The notes: a model not told the origin generated them from the sequence alone. Positions 23,627 through 33,928 are shown, counted from the first letter of the stretch. The stretch is DNA of 64,000 nucleotides from Alistipes sp. (GCA_021201825.1 JAJQED010000003.1:72772-136771); one strand, 5' to 3'. Numbers and translations: made by a program.

Positions 23627-26215
23627 ATGATAACACACAGGACGATTCTTACTACGGTCGGTACGCTCGCTTTGATTTTCTCGACCGTACAGCCGGCCGA
23701 GGCCAAACTGTTCGGCCGCAAGAAAAAGGCCAAGGCCGAAGCCGCCGCCGATACAACGGCGCGGGTAAAACTGACCAAATACGACGAATTCTTCAAGACG
23801 GACCATGAAGCGGCAGAGGGGCTTATAAACCTGCACCTTATGAAAGGCAAACTCTATTTCGAGATGCCGATAGAGTTGCTGGGCAGGGAAATGCTCGTCG
23901 GGTCTACCGTAACGGAAATAAGCGATAACCGGAATGCCAGCGTGGGGTCCAAACCCACAGAGCCGTTGCATGTCTCTTTTACCCTTGCCGACGAGAAAGT
24001 ACAGTTGAGGGAGATTTTCCACCAGTACGTCTCCCCGGACGAGAATATCCGGCAATCCCTTCGTCGAAACACGATAGGATCGGTGCTTACGTCTTCTAAA
24101 ATAGAGTGTTACAATAACGACAGCACGGCCGTAGTATTCGAAATGACGGACTTTTTCGCCTCCGATAACAAGAAACTCAGTCCATTCTCGCCATATGCGG
24201 TCTTTTCATCATATAAACGTAATGAGAGTTTCAAAAAAGAGTCGTCATATATTGCCGGTATAAAGGCTTTTGAGGATAATATTTCTATAAAGAGCAGCCT
24301 TACATACACCGTGACGCTTACAAACAGCAGCGGCCGTACGGTAATGAAAGACCAACCGTTTACGGTCGATATGACCCGCTCGTTGATACTTCTGCCCGAA
24401 GAGCCGGCCAGGCCACGCGCGGCCGATTACCGTATAGGGGTGTTCTGGACAGAACTGTCCCAGCTGGGGAGTGAATCGCACACTACATCCCCGGTATACT
24501 ACGCCCACAAATGGAACGTTCTCCCGTCAGATTCCACGGCATACCTTAACGGGGAGCCGGTAGACCCTCAACGGCAGATCGTCTTTTATGTCGACGATAC
24601 GTTCCCCGAATGGTGGAGGCCGTATATAAAGGAGGGGATCGAACAATGGAACGAACTGTTCGCCGAGATAGGGTTCCGGGATGTTATTAAAGCGGTGGAT
24701 TTTCCGGAGGAGGACAGCGAATTCGATCCCGATAATATCAAATATTCATGCGTAAGGTACGTTCCGGTGAACGTCCAGAATGCAATGGGCCCGTCCTGGG
24801 TGGATCCCCGCAGCGGCGAGATTCTGAACGCGTCGGTTTATGTTTACCATGACGTAATGAAACTGGTGAACAACTGGCTGTTCGTTCAGACCGCTCCGGC
24901 GGACGAAGCGGTACGCAGCCATGAAATCCCCCGCGAAATACTCGGGGATGCCCTCCGGTATGTTATAGCCCATGAAATAGGCCATTGCCTGGGCTTTATG
25001 CACAATATGAGCGCCTCGTCGGTTATCCCGGTGGATTCGCTGCGCTCACCGGAATTCACCCAAAAATATGGCACTACCACGTCCATTATGGACTATGCCC
25101 GGTTCAATTACGTCGCCCAGCCGGGCGATAAAGTGCGTGGGGTTAACACTATGCCTCCCCGGTTCGGGGAGTACGACCGGTGGCTTGTAAAGTGGACTTA
25201 CACCCCGGCCCTCGAGGCCCAATCGTTCGAGGATGAACGCCGGATAACGGGGGAGTGGATTACCCGGACAATCAAAGATCCCGTGTACCGGTACGGAAAG
25301 CAGATGTCTTCGCCTATCGACCCCCGCTCTCAGGCGGAGGACCTCGGGGACGATGCCGTAGCGGCGACCCGGTACGGAGTGGCAAATCTGAAATATATAC
25401 TCGAGAATTATAATGACTGGCTGCCGGACGGGGATGAGGATTCCGAATTCCGGCAGGAAATCCTCAGCGAAATAACGGGGCAGATGTCCCGGTATATCGG
25501 CCATGTGTATGCCAACATAGGCGGCCTGTTCCTGAATAACGTCAAGAATGTGGACGGAATTCCTCATATTGAGGACCTGCCACGGGAGCGCCAGGTCGAG
25601 GCACTGCGATACCTTTTCGAACTGTATGGCGATTTGGATTGGCTGGATAACAGGCAGTTCCTTTCCCGGATGCCCGTGATCGGTTCCCCGGCGGAACGGA
25701 TAAGGCGTACGCTTGCCACCCGTATTGTCAACACACAGTTCAAAGTGGCCCTGTATACCGGGGTGACGGACGAGGGTTTTACGTTCCGGGATTGCGCCGA
25801 TATGGTTTACGATTTCGTATGGGGACCCACGATAAACGGTCGCAGGCCCGATGCCGGCCAGATGCACCTGCAAAAAAGATATATAGAGGGGCTGATGGAG
25901 GTCGGTAAACTGCGCTCTCCGTCGGACGGCCGCTCTTTCACAAGCATATTCGATGAGGAAGATCATACTCCGGGACTTTGCAGTTGCGGACATCATCACG
26001 GCCCGGCCGGTTTGGAGGAGCCTTACGGGCCCGTTTCAGGTTTCGAATGGGCGCCGCGGAGCGTATTTATGAACAGCCAGGCCACCGAGGCCGATTGTTA
26101 CGCATACCTGAAAAAGATACAGCGGCTGCTCAAATCGAGGGCAGTCGGTGCCCCGGCCGACGTCCGGGTACATTACGACCACCTGTTAATGATATTGGAG
26201 TTCGCTCTGAGTTAG
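23627..26215 (+). CDS. Secreted zinc metalloprotease (DUF5117/DUF5118/DUF4953 type)
   Basis: 862 residues. A signal peptide (MITHRTILTTVGTLALIFST, cleavage near AEA) is followed by a short basic segment (LFGRKKKAK), a DUF5118-like start (YDEFFK), a DUF5117-like beta region (YFEMPIELLGREMLVGSTV) and the catalytic domain. The zinc motif HEIGHCLGFMH is intact: His449, Glu450, His453 and third ligand His459. The C-terminus contains GLCSCGHHHG and a helical tail. Members of this Bacteroidetes family are periplasmic or surface proteases of unknown substrate. Nine bases separate it from a paralogue, so the two form an operon. Confidence 0.9.
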   Translation: MITHRTILTTVGTLALIFSTVQPAEAKLFGRKKKAKAEAAADTTARVKLTKYDEFFKTDHEAAEGLINLHLMKGKLYFEMPIELLGREMLVGSTVTEISDNRNASVGSKPTEPLHVSFTLADEKVQLREIFHQYVSPDENIRQSLRRNTIGSVLTSSKIECYNNDSTAVVFEMTDFFASDNKKLSPFSPYAVFSSYKRNESFKKESSYIAGIKAFEDNISIKSSLTYTVTLTNSSGRTVMKDQPFTVDMTRSLILLPEEPARPRAADYRIGVFWTELSQLGSESHTTSPVYYAHKWNVLPSDSTAYLNGEPVDPQRQIVFYVDDTFPEWWRPYIKEGIEQWNELFAEIGFRDVIKAVDFPEEDSEFDPDNIKYSCVRYVPVNVQNAMGPSWVDPRSGEILNASVYVYHDVMKLVNNWLFVQTAPADEAVRSHEIPREILGDALRYVIAHEIGHCLGFMHNMSASSVIPVDSLRSPEFTQKYGTTTSIMDYARFNYVAQPGDKVRGVNTMPPRFGEYDRWLVKWTYTPALEAQSFEDERRITGEWITRTIKDPVYRYGKQMSSPIDPRSQAEDLGDDAVAATRYGVANLKYILENYNDWLPDGDEDSEFRQEILSEITGQMSRYIGHVYANIGGLFLNNVKNVDGIPHIEDLPRERQVEALRYLFELYGDLDWLDNRQFLSRMPVIGSPAERIRRTLATRIVNTQFKVALYTGVTDEGFTFRDCADMVYDFVWGPTINGRRPDAGQMHLQKRYIEGLMEVGKLRSPSDGRSFTSIFDEEDHTPGLCSCGHHHGPAGLEEPYGPVSGFEWAPRSVFMNSQATEADCYAYLKKIQRLLKSRAVGAPADVRVHYDHLLMILEFALS

Positions 26216-26224
26216 GGTTCCGGG

Positions 26225-28837
26225 ATGAGGGATGTAATGAGGATATTGGCCGTTTTTGCGGTACTGTTTACGTTATCTGTCTTGGAGGCCGATGCCGGAG
26301 CCAGATGGTTCTTCAAACGTAAAAGAGTAAAAGAACCGGCTACCGAACAACCGGCGGTAACCCCGGTCGTGGCTCCGTACGATAAGGTTATCCTGAATGC
26401 CAAAAACCGCACGACAAAGGACGGAGGCGCTTTCAAGATCCATAAAATCGGGGATAAGATTTACCTCGAGATACCGGACCGGCTGCTTGGCCGTGAGGTC
26501 CTGCTTTCGTCTTACCTCGATCGGACCGGAGACCTCTCGATGGCCGAGCCCGGGACACAGGCCATGCTGCCCACCCGCTACACTTTCGAAAAGACCGATT
26601 CACTGGTCCTGCTCCGCAAACCGTCCCATAATGTACATATTACCGACGGGGATGCTAATATTTCCCGTGCGATGGAATTGTCGGCCATAGGGGCTACGGC
26701 GATGTCTTTCCCGATAGCGGCCGTAAATTTCGATACCACGGCCGTTGTTTTCGATGCGACAAAACTGCTTTTTTCGAACGGCGACCTGGTTGATATGACC
26801 GGCCGGCAATTGTCGGGGGACTTTCGGATAACCTCTTCGCGGCCCGAAACCAAATTCGCCTTTATCGAGGGCATCGATGCCTTTGAGAACGGGGTATCGG
26901 TGAGCAGCGAAACGGGCCTGAAACTGGAGGCCACGGGATATATGGGCTTCGTGATAATGGATATGGAATCCACCGTGTCACTCATGGCATATCTTACCCT
27001 GCTGCCGGAAGAAAAAATGGCGGCCCGTGAAGCCGACAACCGTATCGGGACCGGTTTCTATCCATATACGGGGCTATCGGCGGACGGGGGAACCCGCCAG
27101 GGTTACCTTGCCAAGAAGGTAAGGCTGGAGCCGGGGGATGAGAGGGATTCTTCGGGACTTTACGAACCTTTGCGGCCGATAGAGGTTTACGTCGATACAC
27201 TGTTCAGCGAGAATTGGTTCGACGCGATCAGGAACGGGCTATCGTCCTGGAACGCCGCGTTCGAAGAGGCAGGGTTCCGGGATGCGGTACGGGTCCTGCC
27301 TTATCCTGAAGACCCGCGATTTAATGCAAACGACCCGATCCTAAAGATCGTCCGGATGGGGCAGGGGCTCTCCACCTCCGTAACATACCAGACGTTCGAC
27401 GATCCCCGCAGCGGTGAGATAGCCGGTTTTACCATTACCGTACCCCGTGACTACGTGCAGGGATTGCGCCGCAATGCGGTTTATACCATAAGCGAAGCCG
27501 ATCCGCGGTACCGGGAATATTTCCTGCCGGACGATGCCGTGGCCGAAGCGCTCACGGCTGAAATTGTTCGTGCGGCGGCGTTCTGTTTCGGTTTAGGGGC
27601 CAATTATGCGGGAAGTTACGCCTTTTCCCCGGACCAGATACGGGACCCGTGGTTTTCCGCCCGGTACGGATTTACGGCGTCGGTAACCGATGGCATTATA
27701 TTCAATCACCTCGCCCGGCCGGCAGACCGGGAACGGGGCATTAAGACCGTTATGACCGGCCCGGGCATATATGACCGGTTCGCTGTCAAATGGCTCTATT
27801 CGCATATTCCGGCCGATGAGAAAGGCACTCTCGACCGCTGGCTGAAAGAGGTAGAGGGGAAGCCGGGATATCTGTATGTTCGCCCCCAAAGTACACGTTT
27901 CCCGTACGACCCGAGGGCTTTCAGCAAAGACCTCGGCAACGATATTTTCGCCTCGGTGGACCGTCAGATGGAAACCGTAAAGTTCGTGTTCGCCAACGCG
28001 CACATGTGGCTGGAAGACGATGGGATACCGTCCGGTTACACTTCTCTTTTCCCGGACTTTGCGGTGCTTAAATTCGATGAGGTGATCCTGTCGCTTTGTG
28101 CCTATATAGGCGGTATTTATATTAACGAAACCTCCGGTGACAGTGGTCGGCCACGGTATGAGCCGGTACCGCGGGAACTTCAGCGGGCAGCGTTGCTCAA
28201 AATACTTTCGTTGTTCGACGACCTCTCCTGGCTGGATGCCAACCCACGGTTGATGGAGCTTGCCGGGATGGATAAACGGGTCTCGCAGTATGTGGAATCT
28301 TACTGGCCCGTGCGCTATATTATGCAGCGCCTCACGGGACGTTACGGTGCAATGGCGCTTTCGGTGGCTTCATCCGAAGACCATTATACGCAGAAGCAAG
28401 CACTGGACGACCTTTCTGGATATATTTTCAAGGATATAACGGCCGGCCGGGAAATAACAACGACCCGAATGGCCATGGCCGGGGGATTTATAGACCAGCT
28501 TATAGGGTCTGTCGAGGTGCTGCGGTCGAACTTCGAGGCAAATAATTCCTCGGGAACCTATTTTTCCGATACTTTTGCAGACGGCTTTCACCCGGGTTTC
28601 ACAAACCGGTTTCCCGGTCTTCATGGCCAGATCGACACGGAAGCCGCACCGTCTTCGATCACCACCATCGGTTATTATACCGAACCCGACCTTAGCGGAT
28701 TATTCATTTCCAAATTAAAGGAAGCACGGTCCAAGCTCGTAGCCGGGCAGGCATATTGCCGTTCTGCCCATAGCCAGGACAAATACGCCTATTATGTTTC
28801 CCGGATAGACATGGCCCTTACGGCTCCCAACAGGTAA
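26225..28837 (+). CDS. Inactive paralogue of the zinc metalloprotease
   Basis: 870 residues with the same domain order as the upstream gene: signal peptide (VMRILAVFAVLFTLSVLEADA), basic segment, YLEIPDRLLGREVLLSSYL, DPRSGEIAGF, and the C-terminal helical region. At the position of the zinc site the sequence is RAAAFCFGLGAN (residues 449-460) in place of HEIGHCLGFMHN, so both His ligands, the catalytic Glu and the third His are gone while the flanking CxG and Asn are kept. The rest is intact with no stop or frameshift. This is a pseudoprotease, perhaps a partner or inhibitor of the active copy. ATG at 26237 is an alternative start. Confidence 0.88.
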   Translation: MRDVMRILAVFAVLFTLSVLEADAGARWFFKRKRVKEPATEQPAVTPVVAPYDKVILNAKNRTTKDGGAFKIHKIGDKIYLEIPDRLLGREVLLSSYLDRTGDLSMAEPGTQAMLPTRYTFEKTDSLVLLRKPSHNVHITDGDANISRAMELSAIGATAMSFPIAAVNFDTTAVVFDATKLLFSNGDLVDMTGRQLSGDFRITSSRPETKFAFIEGIDAFENGVSVSSETGLKLEATGYMGFVIMDMESTVSLMAYLTLLPEEKMAAREADNRIGTGFYPYTGLSADGGTRQGYLAKKVRLEPGDERDSSGLYEPLRPIEVYVDTLFSENWFDAIRNGLSSWNAAFEEAGFRDAVRVLPYPEDPRFNANDPILKIVRMGQGLSTSVTYQTFDDPRSGEIAGFTITVPRDYVQGLRRNAVYTISEADPRYREYFLPDDAVAEALTAEIVRAAAFCFGLGANYAGSYAFSPDQIRDPWFSARYGFTASVTDGIIFNHLARPADRERGIKTVMTGPGIYDRFAVKWLYSHIPADEKGTLDRWLKEVEGKPGYLYVRPQSTRFPYDPRAFSKDLGNDIFASVDRQMETVKFVFANAHMWLEDDGIPSGYTSLFPDFAVLKFDEVILSLCAYIGGIYINETSGDSGRPRYEPVPRELQRAALLKILSLFDDLSWLDANPRLMELAGMDKRVSQYVESYWPVRYIMQRLTGRYGAMALSVASSEDHYTQKQALDDLSGYIFKDITAGREITTTRMAMAGGFIDQLIGSVEVLRSNFEANNSSGTYFSDTFADGFHPGFTNRFPGLHGQIDTEAAPSSITTIGYYTEPDLSGLFISKLKEARSKLVAGQAYCRSAHSQDKYAYYVSRIDMALTAPNR

Positions 28838-28868
28838 GCCATATCCTTAAAGTATTGTTTTACAACGC

Positions 28869-28897
28869 AAAGGGCAGATATTTATCTGTCCTTTATT
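28869..28897 (+). terminator. Terminator after the metalloprotease pair
   Basis: AAAGGGCAGATA / TATCTGTCCTTT (one G-T) followed by ATTATT. Moderate T-run. Confidence 0.65.
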
Positions 28898-29114
28898 ATT
28901 ACCTGATAGGCCGGAAGATTTAACCCGGAGGCCCTTTTCTGGTATTATTGTTGTTTTACTTAAGCAGGAATATTCCCGAAAGTCCGTATTATGCGCCGAC
29001 CGGACTTCGGAGATAGAAGATTATTATTTAAAATAAATTAAATTATTATTAAATGAAAGACTCGACAATATATTGCTTACCTCTTTACGGGACCGGTTAC
29101 TTATCCTGAGAGCT

Positions 29115-29122
29115 TACCTTTG
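29115..29122 (+). promoter_or_regulatory. -7 element of the fimbrial operon
   Basis: TACCTTTG matches TAnnTTTG, 76 bases before the ATG at 29198. No TTG at the -33 position. Confidence 0.45.
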
Positions 29123-29197
29123 CGGGCATTCGCCCGCCGGTTAACCCGCCGTCCGGCGGTAATATCACATTTAAGAAAACCAAAGGAAATTCATAAT

Positions 29198-30064
29198 ATG
29201 AAACACCTTATAAAAATACTTTTTACTACGATCATCGGTGCCGCAGGATTCGCATGTGTGAACCAGGACCCCGACCTCGACGACTGCGAGCAGAGTGTCA
29301 TGCTTCTTTTCGACTGGATCGACCCCGCAACGCCCCGTGACAATACTTCCGCGCTCAACGTAAAAATAACCGGTGATAACGCAGACATATCCACAACCGC
29401 CCCTGTTGAGGGAAAAGAACTGGAAATATTTCCAGGTGAATACCGTTTCACGGCTTGGGAAAGCGCTACGAATGTAACTATCGACGGCACGGTCCTCACG
29501 GTTGCTTCCACCGACGGTGTCGCAACCGAACCGCAGGATTTCACCGCAGGAACGACTACTGACAGGGTTATAAACAACGATACATACCAGGAGATACACG
29601 TGCCCATGTACCAGCAAACCCGCGACCTCATTATCCGCTTACAGTTCACCGGGGATGGTGTTTCCCTAATCCAAAGTGCAAGCGGGTCCGTAAGCGGGAT
29701 CGCCCTTTCCCGGGAATTGACTTTCGGCTTTCCGCCGGTTGACGGCCGGATACGTCCGCAGGCCATTACGCACGGATCCGTGGCTTATACTTTCACCGAG
29801 GGCGCAGACAGTTGGTGGACCGGGCAGCGAACCTTATTGGGTAATGCCGGGGACGATGACCAGATATTTACGGTTACTGTCGGATTGGACGAAGACCAAT
29901 CGGTGACGGAACAGGTAGACTTTACTTCCGAATTCAACGGCTTCCATACGGTAAATTTGGGTGAGCCCTGGGTAATTAGTATCGAATTGCAAATAAGTGC
30001 ATCCTTGGACCTATCCATCGTGGACTGGTACACGGGAACAGAATCGTGGCTTGAAGCTGAGTAA
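29198..30064 (+). CDS. DUF5119-like fimbrial accessory lipoprotein
   Basis: 288 residues. Lipoprotein signal MKHLIKILFTTIIGAAGFAC with Cys20. The mature start CEQSVMLLFDWIDP and the layout of a small beta-sandwich followed by a second beta domain (IRPQAITHGSVAYTF) fit DUF5119, a family found first in fimbrillin operons of Bacteroides. Unlike the six downstream proteins it has no Thr-Arg maturation motif, which suits an anchor or usher-like outer-membrane lipoprotein rather than a polymerised subunit. ATG 29198 was chosen because the signal peptide starts there. First gene of a seven-gene run. Confidence 0.72.
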   Translation: MKHLIKILFTTIIGAAGFACVNQDPDLDDCEQSVMLLFDWIDPATPRDNTSALNVKITGDNADISTTAPVEGKELEIFPGEYRFTAWESATNVTIDGTVLTVASTDGVATEPQDFTAGTTTDRVINNDTYQEIHVPMYQQTRDLIIRLQFTGDGVSLIQSASGSVSGIALSRELTFGFPPVDGRIRPQAITHGSVAYTFTEGADSWWTGQRTLLGNAGDDDQIFTVTVGLDEDQSVTEQVDFTSEFNGFHTVNLGEPWVISIELQISASLDLSIVDWYTGTESWLEAE

Positions 30065-30143
30065 TTTCAATATTTATACAATATTATTTTTAATATAATA
30101 TAAACTGAATAATATCAATATTTAATATAATAAATATATAGTT
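30065..30143 (+). other. Extremely AT-rich spacer inside the fimbrial operon
   Basis: 79 bases made almost wholly of A and T with only about seven G/C bases, in DNA that is otherwise GC-balanced. It directly precedes the large fimbrillin gene. It would be unstructured in the mRNA or serve as an internal promoter or ribosome-loading region. Short repeats of the ATATTTA/ATATAATA type are present. Confidence 0.8.
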
Positions 30144-33100
30144 ATGAGATTATTATGTTTTAAACCGGCTATCGCGGCCGTCCTTGCGCTGTGTCTGTGC
30201 GCCTGTACAAAGACGGACGGCGATTACAGCGGCCAGGACCGTGAAACGGACGAAAGCCGGGTGGCTGCCGTCATACAGGCTGGTGTCGGCAATTCCGCTT
30301 CGACCCGCGCACAGGATGCCCAGTGGGATGAGGATGACGCCATCGGTGTGGCAATGTTGCTTGAAGAGAGTATGGAACACTATGATGAGCAGCATAATTA
30401 CCACTACATCACTTCGAGTCAGTCGGGGATATTCGAACCCCATTCTGCCGAAATGATGATCTATTTTCCCGCGAACGACAGCGAACGGGTAGTTTTCAAG
30501 GCTTATTACCCCTATCATTCAGGATTGACGAGTGATATGATAATGCCCTTGGACGTAGCCTCCCAAACCGCTCTCCCCGATATCGACTTTATGACCGCAA
30601 GGCATATTGCCGGTTATACAAAGAGCGACCCGTCGGTAAAACTCGATTTTTCCCACCGTTTGAGTAAGGTAATCTTTAATTTGTCGGGTGGTAGCGAAGA
30701 TGTTTTCGGCGACCTGGAAGACTGTACGGTGACTATCCGGGGGATGAAGACCACAGCTAATTATGATATAATGGAGGAGTCCCTATCGGTCGACAGTGAC
30801 AGCGATGCGGACATAACTTTCCCGATGAGGGAACAGGCTAACCAGAGGTACGGGATAGTGCTGCCGCGTGAAGCAGACAGCGGAGTGGAGTTCGATTTCA
30901 CTTTTGCCACCGGGGCTACATATACCGCAAAGATGAGTTCGGACCTTGAATTGTTAGGCGGATATAAATATACATTCAATATAAACCTCAGCGAGACGCC
31001 GGCGGAGATCAGCGCCGAGATACAGGACTGGCTCGACGGTGCGGAAAGATATTATGACGCGATCCAGGCAACGGCCGAAGTAGGTGAGAACGAAAATGTG
31101 GAAGTCGGAACGCGGATGAACGTATACGTCAGCGGCGACAATATGGACTATTCCCTGCTGGGCACTTATGAATATACCGATGAGGATACCTGGGAAAGCG
31201 ACGAAGATATTTTCTGGGAATCCATCAGCTACGACCCGGCTTATATGCGGGCCTCCATCCAAATGGAAGAACCGCACGACGACTCGCAGACCGGCGACTG
31301 GCTGGTTAGCGACCCGGTCACCGTACAACGGAACGGAAGCGCCCACTTCAAACTTACGAGGGCCGTCTCAAAACTCTACGTCGAACTGCGGTCCGATCAA
31401 TTCTCGGCCGAAGATATGGAGAATGCCGTAATAACGCTGCCGGACTATTACGTCGGCGGTTATCTTGAAAACGGCGAATTTATCCCCGGAACCCAGCGTT
31501 CGGATATAAAGATGGTAAAAGACGAGGATACCGGTTATTGGGTGGCCTTGTTCCAGCCGCAGGGCGTATCGGCAAACGGTACGGTCGTTCAAGTGGAACT
31601 CAACGGCCGGGTTTACAAAGCCGAAGTGGAAACCGAGGGATTCGAATACCGGGCCGGTTACGCCGACAGGTTCACTATCGGGCTGAATAAGGCCGATGTG
31701 ACCATCAGCGCCACGGTAGTGGACTGGATACTGCGCGAACCGATCTCCTGGGAGGCGGTACAGGTAACGGTCGATGCCGGGACGAGCCACGGGGTCGAAG
31801 CCGGGGACCGGCTGGACCTCTATATGATGGAGGGTTCGACTTACACTTTCAAGTCATACTACATATACGGGGACGACGGAAAATGGACCGGCAACCCGCC
31901 CATATACTGGGAAGACATCGAAACCTATCCCGCGACTTTCAAAGCGAGGATGGACGTGGCAGGTGCCCTGAACGATACCCAGCTGCCCGACGTGATGCTT
32001 TCGGACCCGGAAGCCGGTTATAACAATACCGGAGTGGACTTCGAGCTCAAACACGCGGCGGCCAAGGTGATCGTAGCGCTCGTTTCGGATACGTTCACCG
32101 AAGAGGAAATGGCCAACGCCACGGTAACCCTGCCGGATTATGTGGTCGGAGGATCGTTCGAGGGGATAGAACTCCTTGGCGGTCCGTCCACCGGCGATAT
32201 CCGCATGGTCTCTACCGACAACACCAACAGCGTGGCCATTATCCAGCCCCAGGCCATCGAGGGTAAGAAGACCGCCGTTCGTGTCAATTTCGGTAACGGC
32301 GAGTATAACGCCCCGGCCCCGGAGGAGGGGATCGTATTTGCCGAGAACGTGGCAACGACACTGATCGTGCGATTCGAGAAAGGCGAGATATCCATCGGTG
32401 TCTCCGTACTGCCGTGGGATACGCAGACTTTCGAACTCAATGCCTTGAAAGTTATAACCGGTACGGGTTCCACGACCGGCATTCTGGACGGTGAAGAAAT
32501 GGACGTTTATATAACTGCGGGCCGCGAATACCTGACTACCTATACGTGGAACGGCATGCTGGAGCAATGGACAGCTTCCGCGCCGGCCTATTGGGACGAC
32601 CTGGGAGCTACGCAGTATTTCTATGCCTCGATTCTACGCCAGGAAAAATATAACGATACCATGATGGACGACTATCTGTTGTCGGGTCTGGTACTGGTAG
32701 ATAATCCCGATCCCGTTTCATTCCAGCTGGAGCATGCCATGGCGCAGGTAGCCGTGGAATTGAAGTCGACAGATAACTTTTTCAACGAGGCCGAATTGGC
32801 AAACATGAAGATCATTCTCCCGAATTACCTGAACGACGGTAATTTCGATAACGGGGCGTTTATACAGGGTCTAGGCAAAGGAAATATAGAGGTCGAACAG
32901 GGTGTCGGAGACGATAACAATTCTGCCCTGGCATTCATTATCCCGCAAACGGTAGTTGCCGGCGATGCCGTTGCCGTTATTGTCAATCCCAATAATAATA
33001 ATTACGAATATACGGTATTGCATTCCAGCGATATAGTTTTCGAGGCGGGAGTAACGACCATACTTACGATCAACATGAAAGAAACCACTGTCATGTTCAG

Positions 33101-33917
33101 TGCCCATGCGGCCGATTGGGAAACGGGACCGACCATCAATATGGTTCCCTCTCCGATCGTTATCGAGGGAACGTTGGAACCGAACGATGCGTTCTTCGAG
33201 GGACAGACCATACATATTTATAACCTTACCGAGAATTCCACGGATTACACCTATACCTATTCCAACGGGACCTGGACAGGCACAGCGATATACTGGGACG
33301 ATTATGTCAATACCGGAGTGGAACTGGCTGCGGTATACTATCCCTTGGGAGCCTCTATCCCGTCTATAGGCTCGGGTGCGACTTCGTTCGGATGGCAAAT
33401 ACCGGAGAACCAGGCCGGCGGATGGTCAATGTATGACCTGCTGATGGCTTATCAAGACACGCCTGCGGGCACCTACCGGTATATCAATTTCGATTTTGCG
33501 CATGTCCTTAGTAGGGTACGGGTTAAACTCACCAGCGATGAGTTCTCTGCAACTACCCTGGCCAACTGTACTGTAACACTTGCCAATTTCATTCTGGACG
33601 GTACGGCCTATATGACCACACCGGTTATGACGGCGGGAAATACCATAGGCGGAACGATCATACCGTATGCCGACCAGGACTCAGGCTATTTCGAAGCTAT
33701 CGTAATGCCGCAGACCATCGCCTCGGTTAAGACGGTCGTATATGTCAAGGTTCCCGGTTACGATCAACCGTTCGAGGGAACCATCACATCGAACCTGAAC
33801 TTCGTGGCGGGCAAGATCACTACCATAACGGTGGACCTGAAACTCAATGAGATCGGTCTCAGTGCGACGCTTGAGGATTGGACCGACGGCGACCAGGGTA
33901 CCATAATAATCCAATAA
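30144..33917 (+). CDS. Giant multi-module fimbrillin-family lipoprotein
   Basis: 1257 residues. Lipobox LCAC with Cys21; STRA at residues 53-56 is the expected Arg maturation site. The first module (to about 300) is a standard Mfa_like_1 fimbrillin domain: DAQWDEDDAIGV, MMIYFPAND, FKAYYPYHSGL, VKLDFSHRLSKV. Four further modules follow, each ending in a beta strand with a conserved Trp (QDWLDG W295, VDWILR W528, LPWDTQ W758, ADWETG W992, EDWTDG W1246), a period of about 230 residues. Modules 2-4 share YWED/YWDD, a DxxLSDP-like loop, FELKHA and TLPDYVVGG. It is probably a surface-exposed chain, a pre-joined row of pilin-like domains. Typical fimbrillins are 300-450 residues. Confidence 0.82.
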   Translation: MRLLCFKPAIAAVLALCLCACTKTDGDYSGQDRETDESRVAAVIQAGVGNSASTRAQDAQWDEDDAIGVAMLLEESMEHYDEQHNYHYITSSQSGIFEPHSAEMMIYFPANDSERVVFKAYYPYHSGLTSDMIMPLDVASQTALPDIDFMTARHIAGYTKSDPSVKLDFSHRLSKVIFNLSGGSEDVFGDLEDCTVTIRGMKTTANYDIMEESLSVDSDSDADITFPMREQANQRYGIVLPREADSGVEFDFTFATGATYTAKMSSDLELLGGYKYTFNINLSETPAEISAEIQDWLDGAERYYDAIQATAEVGENENVEVGTRMNVYVSGDNMDYSLLGTYEYTDEDTWESDEDIFWESISYDPAYMRASIQMEEPHDDSQTGDWLVSDPVTVQRNGSAHFKLTRAVSKLYVELRSDQFSAEDMENAVITLPDYYVGGYLENGEFIPGTQRSDIKMVKDEDTGYWVALFQPQGVSANGTVVQVELNGRVYKAEVETEGFEYRAGYADRFTIGLNKADVTISATVVDWILREPISWEAVQVTVDAGTSHGVEAGDRLDLYMMEGSTYTFKSYYIYGDDGKWTGNPPIYWEDIETYPATFKARMDVAGALNDTQLPDVMLSDPEAGYNNTGVDFELKHAAAKVIVALVSDTFTEEEMANATVTLPDYVVGGSFEGIELLGGPSTGDIRMVSTDNTNSVAIIQPQAIEGKKTAVRVNFGNGEYNAPAPEEGIVFAENVATTLIVRFEKGEISIGVSVLPWDTQTFELNALKVITGTGSTTGILDGEEMDVYITAGREYLTTYTWNGMLEQWTASAPAYWDDLGATQYFYASILRQEKYNDTMMDDYLLSGLVLVDNPDPVSFQLEHAMAQVAVELKSTDNFFNEAELANMKIILPNYLNDGNFDNGAFIQGLGKGNIEVEQGVGDDNNSALAFIIPQTVVAGDAVAVIVNPNNNNYEYTVLHSSDIVFEAGVTTILTINMKETTVMFSAHAADWETGPTINMVPSPIVIEGTLEPNDAFFEGQTIHIYNLTENSTDYTYTYSNGTWTGTAIYWDDYVNTGVELAAVYYPLGASIPSIGSGATSFGWQIPENQAGGWSMYDLLMAYQDTPAGTYRYINFDFAHVLSRVRVKLTSDEFSATTLANCTVTLANFILDGTAYMTTPVMTAGNTIGGTIIPYADQDSGYFEAIVMPQTIASVKTVVYVKVPGYDQPFEGTITSNLNFVAGKITTITVDLKLNEIGLSATLEDWTDGDQGTIIIQ

Positions 33918-33928
33918 AACGGATATCT

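Larger units (their letters stand above)
28838..29197. other. Intergenic region before the fimbrial operon
   Basis: 360 bases: a terminator for the protease pair (28869-28897), an AT-rich stretch around 29025-29055 (repeated AATTATTATT), and TACCTTTG at 29115-29122, a candidate -7 element for the fimbrial operon with a leader of about 70 bases. No invertible-promoter inverted repeats were found. Confidence 0.6.

Noticed and set aside
25046..25999. 317-codon open frame opposite the metalloprotease gene
   Set aside because: Shadow of the protease coding sequence; no domain or promoter.
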